Shown in pieces: positions 6,542 to 9,267 of a stretch of DNA of 9,267 nt. Position numbers and translations under genes: made by a program. This stretch comes from Gammaproteobacteria bacterium (GTDB lineage Bacteria; Pseudomonadota; Gammaproteobacteria; Magnimaribacterales; AG-339-G14). The number at the start of each line of letters is the position of its first letter. The first letter of the stretch is position 1. Where the stretch lies: contig NZFZ01000028.1 in NCBI GenBank assembly GCA_002689405.1, forward strand, positions 2,372 to 11,638, read 5' to 3'. Under the pieces are notes generated by a model. The model made no database searches, was not told the DNA's origin, and worked only from the letters and a program-made list of their open reading frames with translations.

Positions 6542-8629
6542 ATGAATAATATGAAAGTTATATCTTGCACTAGAGAAATTGCAGGAAGAAATGTTACGTT
6601 GGAAACAGGCAAGGTTGCTAGACAAGCAACCGGATCGGTGATTGCTTCTTCAGGAGATACCAAAGTTTTGGTAACTGTAGTTGCTGGACAAGATAAATCA
6701 GACATGGGGTTTTTCCCCCTCACCGTTAACTATATTGAAAAATTCTATGCCTCAGGAAAAATTCCTGGAAGTTTTTTTAGGAGAGAAGGAAGGCCTTCCG
6801 AAAAAGAAGTTCTTACATCAAGACTCATAGACAGACCAATAAGACCTCTATTCCCGAAAGGCTTTGGCAGAGAGGTACAGATCATCTGTACAGTTTTATC
6901 TATGGACAAAAACGATGATGCAGATGTTATTTCTATCATAGGAGCATCAGCCGCACTTCAACTCTCAGGACTTCCTTTTCAAGGTCCTTTATCTGCGGCA
7001 AAAGTTGGTTTCATAAATGGAAATTACGTTCTAAATCCATCCTTAGAAGATCTAGAAAATTCATCTCTAAATATGATGGTGGCGGGTTCACAAGATGCGA
7101 TATTCATGGTGGAATCGGAGGCAAAAGAACTTTTAGAAGATCAAATGCTTGGCGCTATTCTTTTTGCTCAAGCTGAAATGCAACCAAGTTTAGAGCTAAT
7201 AGATGAATTAGTTTCGCAAGCTTCAATCTCTCCGATTGAGTATGAAGTTAAGGAAGAGGATACCGAAACAAAAGAAATGGTTAAAAATCTAATTTCTGAG
7301 GAATTATCTGAAGCTTATCAAATAGCAGAAAAATCTAGCAGACAAGAAAAAATTGCCGAATTAAGAGAAAAAGTTAAGACATCTTTTGAAGATCCTGAAG
7401 ATGTAAAAATCGATGAAGCTCTTAGTCAGTTTAAATCTTTAGAGTCTGAGATTGTCAGATCCAGATTATTATCCGGAGAGTCAAGAATTGATGGAAGAGA
7501 TTTAGATACAGTCAGACCAATATCTATCGAGGTAGGCGTTTTGCCACAAGCTCATGGCTCTGCATTATTTACTAGGGGCGAGACGCAATCTATTTCTGTA
7601 GCGACTATGGATTCATTGAAACTTTCACAATTAATCGATTCTTTGCATGGAGATTTAAAAGATCCTTTTATGCTTCATTATAATTTTCCTCCTTTTTCTG
7701 TTGGAGAAGCAGGGATGGTTGGAAGTCCAAAAAGAAGAGAAATTGGCCATGGGAAACTCGCAAGAAGAGCTTTAGAAGCAGTTCTGCCTAACCCGGTAGA
7801 TTTTGAATATGCAATTAGAGTTGTATCAGAAATTACTGAGTCTAATGGTTCAAGTTCTATGGCTACAGTTTGTGCTTCTAGCTTAGCAATGATGGATGCT
7901 GGGATTCCATTGAAAAAACCGGTAGCAGGAGTTGCTATGGGATTAGTAAAAACAGATGATCAACATTGCGTCATAACCGACATTTTAGGAGACGAAGATC
8001 ATCTAGGAGATATGGATTTCAAAGTTGCAGGAACAGATGAAGGAGTAACTGCTTTACAAATGGATATAAAAATTGCTGGTATAAACGAACAAATTCTTGA
8101 AGACGCTCTTAATAAAGCTCATACCGCAAGAAATCACATTTTAGGGGAAATGAATAAAGTTTTGTCTGAAAGTAGGGCGGAATTGTCTCCACTAGCTCCT
8201 CAAGCAATCGAGCTTAAAATTCCTAAAAATAAAATAGGTGAGGTCATTGGTAAAGGCGGAGCTAATATCAAAAAACTTACAGAGGAAACTAATACGAATA
8301 TAGATATCTCCGACAACGGATCTGTGAAAATTTATGGTCGAAGTAAGGAAGAAAGAGAAGACGCTTTACAAAAAATCGAGTTCATTACGTCTGATCCTGA
8401 AGTTGGTTTGGTGACTTTAGGGACTGTAGAAAAAATAGTAGACTTTGGTGCTTTTGTGTCTTTTGATAACGGAAGAGAAGGTTTAGTTCATATTTCAGAA
8501 ATTTCTGAAGAGAGGGTAAAAAATATTGCCGATTACCTTGTTGAAGGAGAAGAAGTTGAAATTAAAGTTATCGGAATAGATGATAGAGGAAAGGTAAAAC
8601 TCTCAATGAAAGAAGTATCATCTGAATAA
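6542..8629 (+). CDS. pnp: Polyribonucleotide nucleotidyltransferase (PNPase)
   Basis: PNPase degrades RNA 3' to 5' using phosphate, releasing nucleoside diphosphates, and can add 3' tails. It acts as a trimer, often in the RNase E degradosome. The 695-residue protein has RNase PH-like domain 1 (about 10-140, with FFRREGRPSEKE at 78-89), a helical linker domain (about 230-305), catalytic RNase PH-like domain 2 (about 311-540, with FMLHYNFPPFSVGE, SNGSSSMATVCASSLAMMDAG and DEDHLGDMDFKVAGT, including Asp486 and Asp492, matching the E. coli active site), a KH domain (GKGG at 570-573) and an S1 domain (about 624-692). It stops just after S1, lacking the Ala/Pro/Glu-rich tail of E. coli PNPase (711). 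AGGA (6532-6535) lies six bases before the ATG. A second in-frame ATG at 6551 is an alternative start. Confidence 0.98.
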   Translation: MNNMKVISCTREIAGRNVTLETGKVARQATGSVIASSGDTKVLVTVVAGQDKSDMGFFPLTVNYIEKFYASGKIPGSFFRREGRPSEKEVLTSRLIDRPIRPLFPKGFGREVQIICTVLSMDKNDDADVISIIGASAALQLSGLPFQGPLSAAKVGFINGNYVLNPSLEDLENSSLNMMVAGSQDAIFMVESEAKELLEDQMLGAILFAQAEMQPSLELIDELVSQASISPIEYEVKEEDTETKEMVKNLISEELSEAYQIAEKSSRQEKIAELREKVKTSFEDPEDVKIDEALSQFKSLESEIVRSRLLSGESRIDGRDLDTVRPISIEVGVLPQAHGSALFTRGETQSISVATMDSLKLSQLIDSLHGDLKDPFMLHYNFPPFSVGEAGMVGSPKRREIGHGKLARRALEAVLPNPVDFEYAIRVVSEITESNGSSSMATVCASSLAMMDAGIPLKKPVAGVAMGLVKTDDQHCVITDILGDEDHLGDMDFKVAGTDEGVTALQMDIKIAGINEQILEDALNKAHTARNHILGEMNKVLSESRAELSPLAPQAIELKIPKNKIGEVIGKGGANIKKLTEETNTNIDISDNGSVKIYGRSKEEREDALQKIEFITSDPEVGLVTLGTVEKIVDFGAFVSFDNGREGLVHISEISEERVKNIADYLVEGEEVEIKVIGIDDRGKVKLSMKEVSSE

Positions 8630-8675
8630 AAATTCTGTTTTAATTAAATTAGAAATTTGATAAATTAATGCCATT

Positions 8676-8688
8676 GGGAGACAGAATG
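8676..8688 (+). promoter_or_regulatory. Ribosome binding site choosing the lipoprotein start
   Basis: GGGAG (8676-8680) lies five bases before ATG 8686. The earlier in-frame ATG at 8668 has only AT-rich sequence in front of it. The later start also gives a compact, typical lipoprotein signal peptide. Confidence 0.7.
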
Positions 8689-9099
8689 ACCTTTCTAAAA
8701 AAAGCTAAACAAAAGTACCTTTTTTATAGCTTTATAGCATTATTTTTAATTGGCTGTGCTAACCCCGTATGGTGGTATAGAAGCCCCACTTCTGACTACA
8801 CACATTTCGATTTTGACCCATCAGAACTTAATTGTATTGAGTTAACAGAGCAAGTAATTAGGGTTTCTGCGATCATCTCAGATTTAGCTTCAAAATTAAC
8901 AGAGCAAGCTGATAGAGATACAGGTTATGCTTCTTTTGGGTTTGAAACAAATAATCCAAGAACAGGTCAAAACTTTTTTGGCTTCAGATCAACCGCTGTA
9001 GATCCTAAGGTAGTTGAATACAAAGAAACTCTTGCAGTTTTAGAGGAAATGCAAACTTTACTTATTGATAACTGCGCACCAGATCAAGTAAATCCTTAA
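8686..9099 (+). CDS. Putative outer-membrane lipoprotein of unknown function
   Basis: I do not recognise this 137-residue protein. It has a clear lipoprotein signal: basic start (KKAKQK), hydrophobic core (about 11-22) and lipobox LIGC with Cys24 as the lipidated residue. Ala at +2 favours outer-membrane sorting. The mature part starts with an aromatic stretch (NPVWWYRSP), then two predicted helices (about 46-76 and 107-128) separated by a Gly/Phe/Asn-rich loop. Two further cysteines, Cys50 and Cys130, lie at the start of the first helix and just after the second, so an antiparallel hairpin could be closed by a disulphide in the periplasm. In E. coli the gene after pnp is nlpI, also a lipoprotein, but NlpI is about twice as long with TPR repeats, which are not visible here. 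No strong terminator separates it from pnp, so cotranscription is possible. Confidence 0.85.
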   Translation: MTFLKKAKQKYLFYSFIALFLIGCANPVWWYRSPTSDYTHFDFDPSELNCIELTEQVIRVSAIISDLASKLTEQADRDTGYASFGFETNNPRTGQNFFGFRSTAVDPKVVEYKETLAVLEEMQTLLIDNCAPDQVNP

Positions 9100-9112
9100 T
9101 TTTTTAAATTAT

Positions 9113-9189
9113 TGGTGGCTATGGGTAGACTTGAACTACCGACCTCAGCATTATGAATGCTGCGCTCTAACCAGCTGAGCTACATAGCC
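9113..9189 (-). tRNA. Elongator tRNA-Met (anticodon CAT)
   Basis: A 77-base tRNA on the - strand with encoded CCA. The acceptor GGCTATG/CATAGCC is fully paired, including G1-C72, which rules out an initiator. The anticodon stem CAGCA/TGCTG holds TTCATAA, giving CAT, and the T arm is GGTAG-TTCAAGT-CTACC. Overall it closely follows E. coli elongator tRNA-Met. A lysidine-type tRNA-Ile with the same CAT anticodon is the alternative, but the acceptor stem and D arm fit Met better. It converges on the lipoprotein gene, leaving 13 AT-rich bases between the 3' ends and no obvious terminator. Confidence 0.95.
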
Positions 9190-9198
9190 AAAAAATGG

Positions 9199-9227
9199 AT
9201 TCTCTTTGTAGTTAGACTAATTGTCAA
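9199..9227 (-). promoter_or_regulatory. Promoter of the elongator tRNA-Met
   Basis: On the - strand a perfect -35 hexamer TTGACA (9222-9227) is followed after 17 bases by GAGAAT (9199-9204, four of six matches to the -10 consensus). The tRNA begins nine bases further on, at 9189, so transcription would start near 9192. The rest of the window end (9228-9267) is AT-rich and shows no gene. Confidence 0.65.
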
Positions 9228-9267
9228 GATTCTAAACATTAAATCTAAATAAAATTATATCGCCGTC

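Noticed and set aside
8638..8666. Possible extended -10 promoter (TG-A-TAAATT) for the lipoprotein gene
   Set aside because: The -35 (TTTTAA) is poor and the predicted start would fall only a few bases before the SD. AT-rich sequence gives such matches by chance.
8668..8685. ATG at 8668 as the lipoprotein start
   Set aside because: It has no Shine-Dalgarno sequence, while ATG 8686 has GGGAG at five bases and gives a standard-length signal peptide.
9113..9189. tRNA-Ile(CAT) with lysidine
   Set aside because: The acceptor stem, D arm and overall sequence follow elongator tRNA-Met much more closely than E. coli tRNA-Ile2.

Overview
The window is a housekeeping locus from an AT-rich gammaproteobacterium. 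The order tpiA-secG-tRNA-Leu(GAG)-tRNA-fMet-rimP-nusA-infB-rbfA-truB-rpsO-pnp is the classical gammaproteobacterial arrangement (as in Pseudomonas, and from secG onward close to E. coli). NusA carries the two C-terminal acidic repeats typical of this class, and the tRNAs closely resemble their E. coli counterparts. Low GC, very short or overlapping gene junctions and short protein tails fit a streamlined, probably free-living aquatic lineage such as SAR86-like bacteria. That last placement is inference, not something the sequence proves.

Layout: 1-134 is the 3' end of tpiA, overlapping secG (131-448). A tRNA-Leu(GAG) gene begins two bases after the secG stop (451-537), then initiator tRNA-fMet (584-660). 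From 661 to 787 lies a regulatory leader: a sigma70-type promoter almost identical to the one in front of tRNA-fMet, a near-palindrome, and a strong terminator-like hairpin just before rimP. The operon rimP (788-1243), nusA (1236-2711), infB (2715-5024), rbfA (5025-5351), truB (5348-6220), rpsO (6243-6512) and pnp (6542-8629) follows on the + strand with gaps of at most 29 bases. A short lipoprotein gene of unknown function (8686-9099) sits where enterobacteria have nlpI. An elongator tRNA-Met lies convergently on the - strand (9113-9189) with its own promoter at about 9199-9227.

The operon joins transcription elongation control (NusA), translation initiation (IF2), 30S maturation (RimP, RbfA, S15), tRNA modification (TruB) and RNA turnover (PNPase). 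The initiator tRNA used by IF2 lies directly upstream. Twin promoters with GC-containing discriminators, and a terminator through which transcription must read to reach rimP, suggest growth-rate control plus attenuation or antitermination, as known for the E. coli metY-rimP-nusA region. Three consecutive genes (rbfA, truB, rpsO) start with TTG.

I found no mobile element, CRISPR array, defence gene or other new system. The observations worth following are regulatory details, an unusual 1-72 pair in the initiator tRNA, and the unidentified lipoprotein.
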